Shown here: piece by piece, positions 54,204 to 64,000 of the stretch | How the letters are laid out: each line of letters starts with the position of its first letter | Numbering within the stretch: the first letter of the stretch is position 1 | NCBI RefSeq assembly: GCF_001956315.1 | Contig: NZ_MOLY01000046.1 | Coordinates: 186,001 to 250,000 of the forward strand | Length of the DNA: 64,000 nucleotides | Origin: Sphingomonas montana | GTDB lineage: Bacteria; Pseudomonadota; Alphaproteobacteria; Sphingomonadales; Sphingomonadaceae | Direction of reading: 5' to 3' | The notes under the pieces: model-generated | What the model saw: only the letters and a program-made list of their open reading frames with translations | Databases searched by the model: none | What the model was told of the DNA's origin: nothing | Made by a program: the position numbers and the translations under genes

Positions 54204-55439
54204 ATGGCGACCGAAGTAACCGTACCCACGCTGGGCGAGTCGATCACCGAAGCGACGCTGGGACAGTGGCTGAAGAAGCCGGGCGAAGCGGTGAAGGCCG
54301 ACGAGCCGATCGCCAGCCTGGAGACCGACAAGGTCGCGGTCGACGTGCCGTCGCCGGTGGACGGCGTGATGGGCGAGCAGGCGGTGGCCGAGGGCGATAC
54401 CGTGCTGGTCGGCGCGGTGATCGCGCTGATCGAGGCGGGGTCGGCATCGACATCCGCCACGCCAGCGGCCGAGAACAAGACCGCGGTGGCGCAGGCCGAG
54501 AAGGCTGCTCCGCCGGAGCCGGGTGCGGCGCCGACGACAAGCGCTGGCACCAACGATGCGCTGTCGCCGTCGGCGCGTCGTGCGGTGCAGGAAACCGGGA
54601 TCGATCCGTCCACGGTCGATGGTTCGGGTCGCGATGGTCGCGTGACCAAGATGGACGTGCAGGCAGCCGCCGCGAAGCCCGCGCCGTCGATCTCCACGCC
54701 GGCCCCCGTCGCCGCAGCGCCTGCTTCGACGGCGAACGGCCGCAACGAGGAGCGGGTTCGCATGACCCGCCTGCGCCAGACGGTGGCCCGCCGTCTGAAG
54801 GAGGCGCAGAACACCGCTGCGATGCTGACGACGTTCAACGACGTCGACATGACCAACGTCATGGCGGCGCGTGCCAAGTATAAGGATCTGTTCGAGAAGA
54901 AGCATGACGTCCGGCTGGGCTTCATGGGTTTCTTCGTGAAGGCGGCGGTTCAGGCGCTGCGTGACGTGCCGTCGGTCAACGCGTCGATCGAAGGCGACGA
55001 GATCGTGTACCGCGACTATGTCGACGTGTCGGTCGCGGTGTCGGCGCCCAACGGTCTGGTCGTGCCGGTCATTCGCGACGCGCAGACATTGTCCGTCGCC
55101 GGGATCGAGAAGACAATCGGTGATTTCGGCAAGCGTGCCAAGGACGGCACGTTGAAGATGGACGAGATGAAGGGCGGCACCTTCACCATTTCCAACGGCG
55201 GTGTGTTCGGATCGCTGATGTCGACGCCGATCATCAACCCGCCGCAGTCCGCGGTGCTGGGGCTGCACCGCATCGATCAGCGCCCGGTGGTGCTGGATGG
55301 GCAGATCGTCGCGCGGCCAATGATGTACCTGGCGCTGAGCTACGATCACCGCCTGATCGACGGACGCGAGGCGGTTACCTTCCTGGTCGCGATCAAGAAT
55401 GCGATCGAAGATCCGACGCGTCTGCTGATCGACCTGTAG
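54204..55439 (+). CDS. sucB: 2-oxoglutarate dehydrogenase E2, dihydrolipoyl succinyltransferase
   Basis: Core of the 2-oxoglutarate dehydrogenase complex. The 411-residue protein has one lipoyl domain (about 2-77) with Lys43 in [13 protein letters not shown], an Ala/Thr-rich linker, an E3-binding domain ([33 protein letters not shown] near 116-148), a second linker and a catalytic domain (about 185-411). The active His/Asp motif is [16 protein letters not shown] near 379-394. AAGGAAGACGAC precedes the ATG 38 bases after sucA. It has the OGDH rather than PDH type lipoyl environment, which separates it from pdhC in the same window. Confidence 0.95.
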   Translation: MATEVTVPTLGESITEATLGQWLKKPGEAVKADEPIASLETDKVAVDVPSPVDGVMGEQAVAEGDTVLVGAVIALIEAGSASTSATPAAENKTAVAQAEKAAPPEPGAAPTTSAGTNDALSPSARRAVQETGIDPSTVDGSGRDGRVTKMDVQAAAAKPAPSISTPAPVAAAPASTANGRNEERVRMTRLRQTVARRLKEAQNTAAMLTTFNDVDMTNVMAARAKYKDLFEKKHDVRLGFMGFFVKAAVQALRDVPSVNASIEGDEIVYRDYVDVSVAVSAPNGLVVPVIRDAQTLSVAGIEKTIGDFGKRAKDGTLKMDEMKGGTFTISNGGVFGSLMSTPIINPPQSAVLGLHRIDQRPVVLDGQIVARPMMYLALSYDHRLIDGREAVTFLVAIKNAIEDPTRLLIDL

Positions 55440-55567
55440 GGTCACAGTCCGGGGACGTTGGACTTTGGTTCGGCGTCCCCATCTAGCATGAAGAGAGCCA
55501 GCCGCCCTGAGCACCGATCGAGATGGCGTCGCGGCAGAACCGAACCGCTTGAAAGGCGAGCTTACCC

Positions 55568-56965
55568 ATGGCTGATTATGATTTTGACGTTCTGGTCATT
55601 GGTGCCGGTCCCGGCGGCTATGTCGCGGCCATCCGCGCGGCGCAGCTGGGGTTGAAGACCGCCTGCGTCGAAAGCCGCGAGACGCTGGGCGGGACCTGCC
55701 TGAACGTCGGTTGCATCCCGTCCAAGGCGATGCTGCACGCCTCCGAACTGTTCCAGGAGGCATCGTCCGGCGCGCTGGCCAAGTTCGGCGTGAACATCAC
55801 CGGTGCCTCGCTTGATCTCGACCAGATGCACGCCGAGAAGTCGAAGGCGGTCAAGGAATTGACCGGCGGGATCGAGGGGCTGTTCCGCAAGAACAAGGTC
55901 GAATGGCTGAAGGGCCGCGCGGCTTTCACGGCGGTCGATACGGTCGATATCGCCGGGCGCAGTGTGCGCGCGAAGAACATCGTGATCGCGACCGGATCGT
56001 CGGTCACGCCATTGCCGGGTGTCGAGGTGGATCAGAAGATCGTGGTCGATTCGACGGGTGCGCTGGCGTTGCCGACGGTGCCGAAGCATCTGGTGGTGAT
56101 CGGCGGCGGCGTGATCGGGCTGGAACTGGGTTCCGTCTGGAAGCGGCTGGGTGCCGAGGTGACGGTCGTCGAATATCTCGATCAGATCCTGCCCGGCATG
56201 GACGGTGAAGTCCGCAAGGAAGCGACCAAACTGTTCAAGAAGCAGGGATTTGCGCTGCGCACGTCGACCAAGGTGACCGGCGTCGCGGTGCATGGTGAAG
56301 GTGCCACGCTGACGGTCGAGCCGGCGGCGGGTGGCGCCGCCGAGACGATCGAGGCGGACGTCGTGCTGCTCGCGATCGGGCGACGGCCGAATGTCGACGG
56401 GTTGGCGCTGGACAAGGCGGGGTTGGAGTTGAACGCGCGCGGCCAGGTGGCGGTCGACCATGATTTCCGCACGGCGACCGCGGGCGTCTGGGCGATCGGC
56501 GACGTGACGCCCGGTCCGATGCTGGCGCACAAGGCGGAGGACGAGGGCATCGCCGTCGCCGAGAATATTGCCGGCCAGACCGGCATCGTGAACCATGCGG
56601 TGATCCCGAGCGTGGTCTACACCCATCCGGAATATGCCAGCGTCGGGCAGACCGAGGAGGCGCTGCGCGAAGCCGGGACGGAGATCAAGATCGGTAAGTT
56701 CCCGTTCCTGGCGAACAGCCGTGCCAAGACGAACCGCGATACGGACGGTTTCGTAAAGGTCATCGCGGATGCCAAGACCGACCGCGTCCTGGGCGTACAT
56801 ATCGTGTCGTCGCTGGCCGGCGTGCTGATTGGGCAGGCCGCGCAGGCGATGGAGTTCGGCGCGACGAGCGAGGACATCGCCTACACCTGCCATGCGCATC
56901 CGACCCATTCGGAAGCGTTGAAGGAAGCTGCCATGGCGGTGACAGGCAAGCCGATCCACATGTAA
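55568..56965 (+). CDS. lpdA: Dihydrolipoyl dehydrogenase (E3)
   Basis: FAD/NAD disulfide oxidoreductase that reoxidises lipoyl groups. The 465 residues include the FAD loop VIGAGPGGYVAAIRAAQLG near 9-27, the redox pair Cys41-Cys46 (GGTCLNVGCIPSK), the NAD loop VIGGGVIGLELGSVWKRLG near 178-196 and the C-terminal His-Glu pair AHPTHSEALKEA near 445-456. A short hairpin (GGGGACG with CGTCCCC, 55451-55480) lies in the gap before it. It can serve 2-oxoglutarate dehydrogenase and probably the pyruvate complex too. Confidence 0.95.
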   Translation: MADYDFDVLVIGAGPGGYVAAIRAAQLGLKTACVESRETLGGTCLNVGCIPSKAMLHASELFQEASSGALAKFGVNITGASLDLDQMHAEKSKAVKELTGGIEGLFRKNKVEWLKGRAAFTAVDTVDIAGRSVRAKNIVIATGSSVTPLPGVEVDQKIVVDSTGALALPTVPKHLVVIGGGVIGLELGSVWKRLGAEVTVVEYLDQILPGMDGEVRKEATKLFKKQGFALRTSTKVTGVAVHGEGATLTVEPAAGGAAETIEADVVLLAIGRRPNVDGLALDKAGLELNARGQVAVDHDFRTATAGVWAIGDVTPGPMLAHKAEDEGIAVAENIAGQTGIVNHAVIPSVVYTHPEYASVGQTEEALREAGTEIKIGKFPFLANSRAKTNRDTDGFVKVIADAKTDRVLGVHIVSSLAGVLIGQAAQAMEFGATSEDIAYTCHAHPTHSEALKEAAMAVTGKPIHM

Positions 56966-57632
56966 GATCGCCGTTTCGTACCTGATCCGGACGCGTTTCG
57001 TTCGGGTCGGTTGCGACACGGGCATGGCTGCTGTCACGGATCCCCAGGTCTTGCCTAGTTTTCCAATCGACGATGTCGGGCGGCAAGCGCGATAGGGTAG
57101 GTCAAGAACGGTGCGTTCGGACGGGCCTTGAACGTGGTGCCGTTGGCGCTCCGGGTATCCGGTCGTGCCATGGCGCCATCTGGGCCGGCGATGTCGCGCG
57201 GCGGGGTCGGAGTGGAACTCCAACGGTCGCGTTCCGATGTGTTCCAGCCACAGGTCGACGCCCGGGGGCAGGTCCACTGGCTGACGCCTTCGGTGTCGCA
57301 GCGTTGTCAGGCGGGGGAGATCATGTGGGGCGGCACGAGTTTGTCGCTGGTGTTTTGCGTCCTGTGTCTTCGCCGGCCTGACAATATTCAAGGACGACGG
57401 GCGTCGTTGCAGGACCTGCCGGCGATCCCGGTCTGTCGGCGGGGTGATGGCTCACCATTGTAGAATGCCGGCTGACCAGGCGCGGTCCGTAATACGGGCC
57501 GAGCGGCCGCACTCGGTAAACCGCGCGGCGGGGAGGCCGGACAGGTTGTTCGATCGGGTCCGCGGGGCAGCCGTTTGGGATATGCGTGATCGCGGGTAGG
57601 CGCTGTCCCATGTCCCGGTGTAGGAAGCGCGG
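56966..57632. other. Non-coding or degraded region, no gene recognised
   Basis: This 667-base stretch after lpdA has three short open frames (57073-57381, 57128-57463 and the antisense) but none carries a motif, an even codon pattern or a convincing ribosome site that I can see. GC stays high. It may hold an unrecognised small gene, an eroded one, or only regulatory DNA. I could not assign a structured RNA. Confidence 0.4.
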
Positions 57633-58271
57633 ATGATAGCCGCGTATCCTGCTACTGTCGCGGCCGCGCTGCCCACGACATTTGCCGCGCTCGATCTGGC
57701 CGGACTGGCCGTGTTTGCGGCGTCCGGCGCGCTGGCGGCGGCGGGACGGCGGCAGACGCTGGTGACGTTCGCGTTCTTTGCGGCGGTGACGGGCACGGGC
57801 GGTGGGACGTTGCGCGACTTGTTGATCGGGGCGCCGGTATTCTGGCTGCAGGATGCGCGTGCTATCGCGGTCTGTCTGGGCGTCGCAGTGCTGGTGTGGT
57901 TCACGCCGCAGCGGATCTGGAGTCCGAAGGCGCTCGACTGGTTCGATGCCGTCGGGTTGGCGGCCTATGCAGTGTACGGCGCGGCCAAGGCGCTGAAGTA
58001 CGGCGTGCCGCCATTGCCGGCCGCGGTGATGGGCGTCGTGACCGCGTGCATGGGCGGCGTGATCCGCGACGTGCTGGCCGGCGAACCGTCGATCATCCTG
58101 CGGCCGGAACTCTATGTGACGGCGGCCGCGCTGGCATCGGTACTGTTCGTGGGGCTGACGCTGGTCGGGCTGCCGTTCTGGGCGGCGGCGGCACTGGGCG
58201 CAGGGGCGGGGTTCCTGCTGCGAGCCGCGGCCATTGCGCATGGGCTGGCGCTGCCGGTGTATCGCGGCTGA
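57633..58271 (+). CDS. Trimeric intracellular cation channel family protein (YicG/UPF0126)
   Basis: A small inner-membrane protein of the TRIC family, 212 residues. The two repeated halves are clear: ALDLAGLAVFAASGALAAAGRRQ near 19-41 with GGGTLRDLLIG near 58-68, and DWFDAVGLAAYAVYGAAKAL near 107-126 with GGVIRDVLAGEPSI near 144-157. Seven hydrophobic segments fit. These proteins form potassium-type channels in animals; the bacterial role is uncertain, and some relatives transport glycine. No operon neighbour. Confidence 0.85.
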   Translation: MIAAYPATVAAALPTTFAALDLAGLAVFAASGALAAAGRRQTLVTFAFFAAVTGTGGGTLRDLLIGAPVFWLQDARAIAVCLGVAVLVWFTPQRIWSPKALDWFDAVGLAAYAVYGAAKALKYGVPPLPAAVMGVVTACMGGVIRDVLAGEPSIILRPELYVTAAALASVLFVGLTLVGLPFWAAAALGAGAGFLLRAAAIAHGLALPVYRG

Positions 58272-58653
58272 AGGGTGTGTCTTGCGTTGATGGAGGCGCG
58301 GCGATCGGGACGCGCGGATATTTCGCCACCCGTGCGGAAAGCGCGGTGACGTTGGGTAGGCCCGAGAGCTGCCTGTCAGTCAACACCGATGACTGCGATT
58401 CGAGCCGCCCTGCCGTTCCACTGGGTGCGCGCAGATTGAGAATTTTACGAAGGGTTCTCGACAGGCTCGAACCGAACGGATTGGCAGTGGCGCTCCGTCC
58501 CTAAAGCCACACACGCCGTGCGTGGACGCTGTCCCGTATTACGTCCGGGATGACGAACGTTGAGTTCGCGCGATTGGGGAGGTCTCTTGTTCCGGCGGAG
58601 AGGCGCCGGACATATGTGCTTTTTCCGCCGGCCGGGTTGCAACGGCCCCTGAT
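58272..58653. other. Intergenic region with repeat fragments
   Basis: No gene. The part 58450-58480 holds GGGTTCTCGACAGGCTCGAA, the reverse of the fragment near 43877, and CGTCCGGGATGACGAACG at about 58543-58560 is a half of the palindrome family. These look like worn copies of the dispersed elements. Confidence 0.5.
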
Positions 58654-58688
58654 GCCGCACTGGTCGCAGTCGTCGCGACCAGTGCGGC
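58654..58688 (-). terminator. Probable terminator of sppA
   Basis: A 14-base-pair perfect stem (GCCGCACTGGTCGC with GCGACCAGTGCGGC) and seven-base loop just beyond the sppA stop. It lacks a long U tail, so efficient termination is likely but not certain. Confidence 0.65.
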
Positions 58689-58698
58689 GGCCGTTCGG

Positions 58699-60585
58699 TT
58701 ACAGCCCGAGTCGCGTCAGGATCAGTCTGGCCAGCGCCCCGTCGCGGGGTGGGGGGGTGGTCCGGGCGACCGGGCATTCGAGGCAGCGGACCTGGATGGC
58801 GGGGCCGTTTGCGATGCGGCGGGCATCGCCGAGAGCCTGGCCCATCAGCCGTTCGGGGTTGCCGGCCAGCCGCGACCAGGGATCGGTCGCCGCCTGGTCG
58901 CCCGGGCTGCCGTCGTTGCGGAACATGTCGGTGGCGAACTGCTTGAACGCGTTGGGTTCGCGTTCGATGAACAGCGGATATGCGTCTGCCGGGGCGACCT
59001 TAGCGGCGCGGGCGGCATACGCGATGGCGTCGTCCAGACCGCCGAACTGATCGACCAGGCCGATCTGGCGCGCGATGCCGCCGGGCCAGACGCGACCCTG
59101 GCCGATCTGGTCGACACGCGCCTGGGGCAACCCGCGCGACCTGGCGACAAGGCCGGTGAAGCGACGATAGGCATCCTCGATCCCGAGCTGGATCAGCCGG
59201 TCGAACTGCGGGCTGGTGCCGCGCAGCACGTCCGGCTGACCGGACAATGGCGTAGTGGCGACGCCGTCCGCGGACAGGCCGAGCTTCGTGAGGGTGCCCT
59301 GGAAGGTCGGGATGATGCCGAAGACGCCGATCGAGCCGGTGATGGTGGACGGTTCGGCGAAGATGCGGCTGCCCGGCGTGGCGATCCAGTAGCCTCCGGA
59401 CGCCGCGACATTGCCCATCGATATCACGACGGGCAGCTTGCGGCGCTTCGCCTCCAGGATCGCCTGGCGGATCTGTTCGGATGCGGTGACCGATCCGCCC
59501 GGGCTGTCGACGCGGACGACCAGCGCCTTGATCCGGCCCTTGGCCAGTTCCTTCAGGATCAGGTCGGCAATGGTCGTGCCCGCGGCGGTGCCGGGACCGG
59601 CCTTGCCATCGACGATCTCCCCAGCGACCGTCACGACGCCGATCGGCGTGCCGCTGCTCCGTTCGGGGTGCCCCGCGACCCAGCCTTCGAACGGTATCGC
59701 CTGATAGGATCCGGCGATACCCATGCTGCCGATGCCGGCCCCGGTGACCTGCGCCACGCGCCGGCCGAACGCGATCCGGTTCCCCAGTCGATCGACCAGC
59801 CCGGCGCGGACCGCGGCGGTCGCCATGTCGCCACCGGTCGTCGCCGCGATCTGTTCGGGACGCGCGAGATAGGAAGCAAGCTGCGCCTTCGGCCGGGCCT
59901 GCGCGACATTCTGGTTCCAATCCGCCCACAGCGCATCGGCCAGCAGCTGGTTAGCCGCGCGCGCGGCCGGCGACTGGTCGGTGCGGGTGAACGGTTCGAC
60001 GGCGGACTTGAACTCGCCGACGCGGTAGACCTTCGGCGTGACGCCGATTTTGTCGAGGAGGCCCTTATAATATAGCCGCGATCCGCCCGGGCCGGTCAGC
60101 AGCACGGCGCCGACCGGGTTCAGCCAGACTTCGCTGGCATGCGCGGCCAGCAGATAGCTGTCGTCGGTATAGCCGGTGGCATAGACGAGGACGGGTTTGC
60201 CCGCGCGCCGGACGCGGTCCATTGCTTCGCCCAGCGTGGCGAGGCCGGCCTGACCGCCGCCGACGAACCGATCGAGATCGAGGACGACGCCCTTCACGTT
60301 CGCGTCGCTGGCCGCGCCGTCGACGGCGCGGGCCACGTCGCGCAGGCGATATTCGCGGGTGACGGGGGCGGCGCCGGCGATGGCGGCGAAAGGATCTGCA
60401 TCGGACGGCTGTTCGACCAGCGATCCGTCGAGTGCCAGGACCATCGCGCCCGTAGCCGGCACGCGGGGATTGCCGCCGACTGACAGCGCGGCGAACAGCG
60501 CCCCGAAGAACAGGAGCATCAGGAGCAGGACGAGCCCGTCCTTGATGGCGACGAGCAGTTTCCAGAAACCGCGAAGGATACGCAT
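58699..60585 (-). CDS. sppA: Signal peptide peptidase SppA (long, 67 kDa type)
   Basis: A membrane-bound serine protease that clears cleaved signal peptides. The 628-residue protein has one N-terminal helix (about 15-38), then two crotonase-like halves in tandem. The first half holds the catalytic Lys in VGEFKSAVEPFTR near 197-209, the second the Ser in MGNVAASGGYWIATPG near 390-405, which is the Ser/Lys dyad of this family. VDSPGGSVTASEQIRQAI near 355 is typical. The C-terminal end has a Cys pair (RCLECP). Start and stop are clear. It is divergent from groES. Confidence 0.93.
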   Translation of the reverse strand: MRILRGFWKLLVAIKDGLVLLLMLLFFGALFAALSVGGNPRVPATGAMVLALDGSLVEQPSDADPFAAIAGAAPVTREYRLRDVARAVDGAASDANVKGVVLDLDRFVGGGQAGLATLGEAMDRVRRAGKPVLVYATGYTDDSYLLAAHASEVWLNPVGAVLLTGPGGSRLYYKGLLDKIGVTPKVYRVGEFKSAVEPFTRTDQSPAARAANQLLADALWADWNQNVAQARPKAQLASYLARPEQIAATTGGDMATAAVRAGLVDRLGNRIAFGRRVAQVTGAGIGSMGIAGSYQAIPFEGWVAGHPERSSGTPIGVVTVAGEIVDGKAGPGTAAGTTIADLILKELAKGRIKALVVRVDSPGGSVTASEQIRQAILEAKRRKLPVVISMGNVAASGGYWIATPGSRIFAEPSTITGSIGVFGIIPTFQGTLTKLGLSADGVATTPLSGQPDVLRGTSPQFDRLIQLGIEDAYRRFTGLVARSRGLPQARVDQIGQGRVWPGGIARQIGLVDQFGGLDDAIAYAARAAKVAPADAYPLFIEREPNAFKQFATDMFRNDGSPGDQAATDPWSRLAGNPERLMGQALGDARRIANGPAIQVRCLECPVARTTPPPRDGALARLILTRLGL

Positions 60586-60765
60586 GGGGGCCGGCTTTCG
60601 ATAGACACTCTGCGGCTATCCGGTCGGGCGGTTGAACGCCAGCGTCATCATGGCATCTTCGTCGCAGACAAAACGTCGCACACAAAAACGTCGCAGGCCG
60701 GAACGGGAGACTGTCGCGTTCCGCCACCGCCCTGTCACGCCGCTGAAAAAGTTGCCGTGCACGGG

Positions 60766-60794
60766 CTTGATCCGGCGGTACTTAAGTCCATATG
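60766..60794 (+). promoter_or_regulatory. Heat-shock (sigma-32 type) promoter of groESL
   Basis: CTTGAT at 60766-60771 and CCATAT at about 60788-60793 are spaced by 16 bases, as in alphaproteobacterial RpoH promoters. It lies just before the CIRCE element and 110 bases before groES. Confidence 0.6.
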
Positions 60795-60801
60795 CCTGTC
60801 G

Positions 60802-60828
60802 CTGGCACTCACCGATGGGGAGTGCCAA
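60802..60828 (+). promoter_or_regulatory. CIRCE operator of groESL
   Basis: GGCACTC-N9-GAGTGCC is the CIRCE inverted repeat bound by HrcA. It differs from the TTAGCACTC consensus only in the outer bases. It lies directly after the promoter, so HrcA would block it without heat stress. Confidence 0.9.
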
Positions 60829-60904
60829 TAATTTCGACCTGTGGGTCGGGGCGGGCCGGGCGATGACGCCGAACCCTTCCCCGCCCGAAAAGGAGGCAAG
60901 CGCC

Positions 60905-61192
60905 ATGAACTTCCGTCCGTTGCACGATCGCGTGCTCGTCAAGCGTATCGACGCCGAGGAAAAGACCGCCGGCGGGATCATCATTCCGGACAGCGCCAAG
61001 GAAAAGCCGCAGGAAGGCGAAGTCGTCGCCGCCGGCACCGGGCTGCGTTCCGACGATGGCAAGATCACGCCGCTGGACGTCAAGGCCGGCGACAAGATCC
61101 TGTTCGGCAAATGGTCCGGCACCGAGGTCAAGGTCGACGGCCAGGACCTGCTCATCATGAAGGAAAGCGACATTCTGGGCATCGTCGGCTGA
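60905..61192 (+). CDS. groES: Co-chaperonin GroES
   Basis: The lid of the GroEL cage, seven copies per ring. The 95-residue protein starts [20 protein letters not shown]. The mobile loop [18 protein letters not shown] at about 18-35 binds GroEL, and the rest has [24 protein letters not shown] and YLIMKE-like text ending [13 protein letters not shown] lies before the ATG. It is the first gene of the operon, 84 bases before groEL. Confidence 0.96.
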   Translation: MNFRPLHDRVLVKRIDAEEKTAGGIIIPDSAKEKPQEGEVVAAGTGLRSDDGKITPLDVKAGDKILFGKWSGTEVKVDGQDLLIMKESDILGIVG

Positions 61193-61246
61193 CGCTGACC
61201 GGTTCGGCCTTCCCGCCTGAGCCACTCCGGATTTTCGACGACCTGA

Positions 61247-62932
<1,686 letters not shown>

Positions 62933-62961
62933 GTCCCGCCATCCTGACAACCAACCGACAG

Positions 62962-62991
62962 GAAGGGCTGGGGAGCGATCCCCGGCCCTTC
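62962..62991 (+). terminator. Terminator of groESL
   Basis: A 13-base-pair stem with one G:T pair (GAAGGGCTGGGGA with TCCCCGGCCCTTC), loop GCGA, then TTGCGTTC. About 30 bases after the groEL stop. Confidence 0.8.
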
Positions 62992-63026
62992 TTGCGTTCG
63001 CCACGCTTACGCGCCGGCGCGTGCCG

Positions 63027-63041
63027 TTAGCTTCTCATTAA
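63027..63041. promoter_or_regulatory. CtrA-like box before the 63 kb lipoprotein
   Basis: TTAG-CTTCTCA-TTAA matches TTAA-N7-TTAA with one change and ends 53 bases before the start at 63095. ACCCTTTTTC follows, as in many alphaproteobacterial CtrA promoters. Confidence 0.45.
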
Positions 63042-63094
63042 CCCTTTTTCGGCAAGCATCGCACCCGAAGCGGGGGGCAGCGGGAGCCGGACGG

Positions 63095-63946
63095 ATGACC
63101 AACAGCAACAGCCTGCGCCGATGGACGGCGGCCGCATTTGCCGGCGTATCGGTTCTGGCGCTGGACGGATGTGCGACGCGCGGCGTGCCAGTCGCCGCGT
63201 TGCCCGCTCCAGTGCCGGTCGCCGCGCTGCCGCGCCCGGTCCTGCCGGCCGGTATTCCGGAGCGGCTGGCGGTTCCGATCAGGGATGCGGCCGGTACCTA
63301 TCGCACGATCAACTATGCGCTGACGCCGGATCAGGTCGCCTGGCATGTCCGGTCGGCGCTGAACGTCGCGGTGCTGTCCTGCCGCGGGCCGGATGAGGCG
63401 GTGATTACCGCCGACTATAATGCGTTGCTCAAGCGGCAGAAGCTTGTGCTCGCCGCCGCGTATGAGCGGGTACAGGCACAGTTTCGGCGCACAGGCGGTG
63501 CTGGATGGCAGTCCGCGCAGGACGCCCATTCGACGCGGGTCTATAACTTCTTCGCGCTGCCGCCCGCCAAGCCGGGATTCTGTGCCGCAGCGACCGCGCT
63601 GCTGACCGAATCGCGGAGCGTGGAGCCGGCGACGTTCGCCAGCTTCGCGGAGGCCGCACTGCCCCGGCTGGAGGCGCCGTTTACCGACGTCTATCGCAGC
63701 TATGACGGATACCGCCGCGAACTGGCGGCATGGGAGGCACGCCAGCCCGGCGTGACGATGCAGGCGCAGGCTTTGCCGACCCCGGCACCGGCCCCGCAGG
63801 CGGCCGTCGCGACGAAGGTTGCTGCACCGGCCGCGGCCGCGGCGCGCACGGCGTCACCGCGGCTGGAATATGTCGGGCTCGACACGCTGATGGATTGGCA
63901 GCCGGTCGCGGTGCGTCGGAACGAGCAGCTCGCCGCGATCCACTGA
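63095..63946 (+). CDS. Hypothetical lipoprotein
   Basis: A 283-residue exported protein I cannot assign to a family. The signal ends LALDGC with lipidated Cys26. A Pro/Ala/Val repeat (PVAALPAPVPVAALPRPVLP near 32-51) follows, then a globular part (about 60-220) with two Cys (LSCRGPDEAVITADYN near 93 and PGFCAAATALL near 160) that may pair, and a Pro/Ala-rich tail. It resembles conserved sphingomonad envelope proteins by composition only. A possible CtrA box lies upstream, so cell-cycle timing is a thought. It ends 54 bases before the window edge. Confidence 0.7.
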   Translation: MTNSNSLRRWTAAAFAGVSVLALDGCATRGVPVAALPAPVPVAALPRPVLPAGIPERLAVPIRDAAGTYRTINYALTPDQVAWHVRSALNVAVLSCRGPDEAVITADYNALLKRQKLVLAAAYERVQAQFRRTGGAGWQSAQDAHSTRVYNFFALPPAKPGFCAAATALLTESRSVEPATFASFAEAALPRLEAPFTDVYRSYDGYRRELAAWEARQPGVTMQAQALPTPAPAPQAAVATKVAAPAAAAARTASPRLEYVGLDTLMDWQPVAVRRNEQLAAIH

Positions 63947-64000
63947 GCGATTCGGATGTGAACCGGTGGGGACGTTCGGCGTTTTTGTCCGCATGAAGAA

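Noticed and set aside
57128-57463. A 111-codon open frame as a real gene
   Set aside because: No motif, no ribosome site and overlapping frames of similar length; not enough to call a gene.

Overview
The window reads as chromosomal DNA of a sphingomonad (Alphaproteobacteria, most like Sphingomonas). The support is high GC, a CtrA master regulator with TTAA-N7-TTAA boxes, a Weimberg-type xylose dehydrogenase and dehydratase of the Caulobacter type, a MarR-flanked homogentisate operon, a PEP-CTERM-type sugar transferase, and a family of extragenic palindromes built on CCCGGACTTGATCC, CGTCATCCCGGC and CCCTCGACTTCGCTCGGGAT. I saw no insertion sequence, prophage, CRISPR array or rRNA. Most of the DNA is ordinary core genome.

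Layout. 1-7.8 kb is a xylan/xylose island: a 5'-cut MFS sugar transporter faces a minus-strand run of GH10 xylanase, GH9 glucanase, NodB-type deacetylase, 2-keto-3-deoxyxylonate dehydratase (xylX) and xylose dehydrogenase (xylB), with LacI-type operator sequences before the xylanase and before the deacetylase. 8-9.8 kb holds an L,D-transpeptidase lipoprotein and an AI-2E-family permease. 9.9-14 kb is the tyrosine/homogentisate operon (hppD, hmgA, maiA, Rieske protein) under a divergent MarR regulator. 14-21.7 kb is a probable metal-uptake module: Met/His-rich DUF2946 protein, PepSY membrane protein, TonB receptor, and an ABC ATPase with two DUF3526 permeases. 21.8-31 kb carries tRNA-Ala(CGC), a quinone-type reductase, two metallopeptidases, a patatin-like lipase, 3-hydroxybutyrate dehydrogenase and an M20 amidohydrolase. 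31-38.6 kb carries an outer-membrane barrel, an XRE/ScfR-type regulator, an aldo/keto reductase, the sugar transferase and a large MscS channel. 38.6-44.6 kb holds a small hypothetical bracketed by TTTTGCATC hairpins, ctrA, wrbA, a pseudouridine synthase, arfB, fRMsr, an RcnB-like protein and a universal stress protein.

44.7-57 kb is the central-carbon block: pdhC, then sdhB, a PaaI thioesterase and zapE (overlapping genes), mdh, a dead GIY-YIG gene, sucD, sucA, sucB and lpdA. It supplies the E2 of pyruvate dehydrogenase, all three 2-oxoglutarate dehydrogenase subunits, malate dehydrogenase, and parts of succinate dehydrogenase and succinyl-CoA synthetase. sucC and the other sdh genes are not in the window. 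The last part carries a TRIC-type channel, SppA, the groESL operon with a heat-shock promoter and CIRCE, and a hypothetical lipoprotein.

Observations most worth following are the metal module (inferred copper), a conserved-looking CxxC/H zinc-ribbon reading frame after ctrA with no usual start codon, three CtrA-type boxes including two at the same distance before envelope genes, the repeated TTTTGCATC hairpins around an unknown 91-residue gene, the missing sucC with a dead gene in its place, and the homogentisate operon with a Rieske protein but no fumarylacetoacetase.
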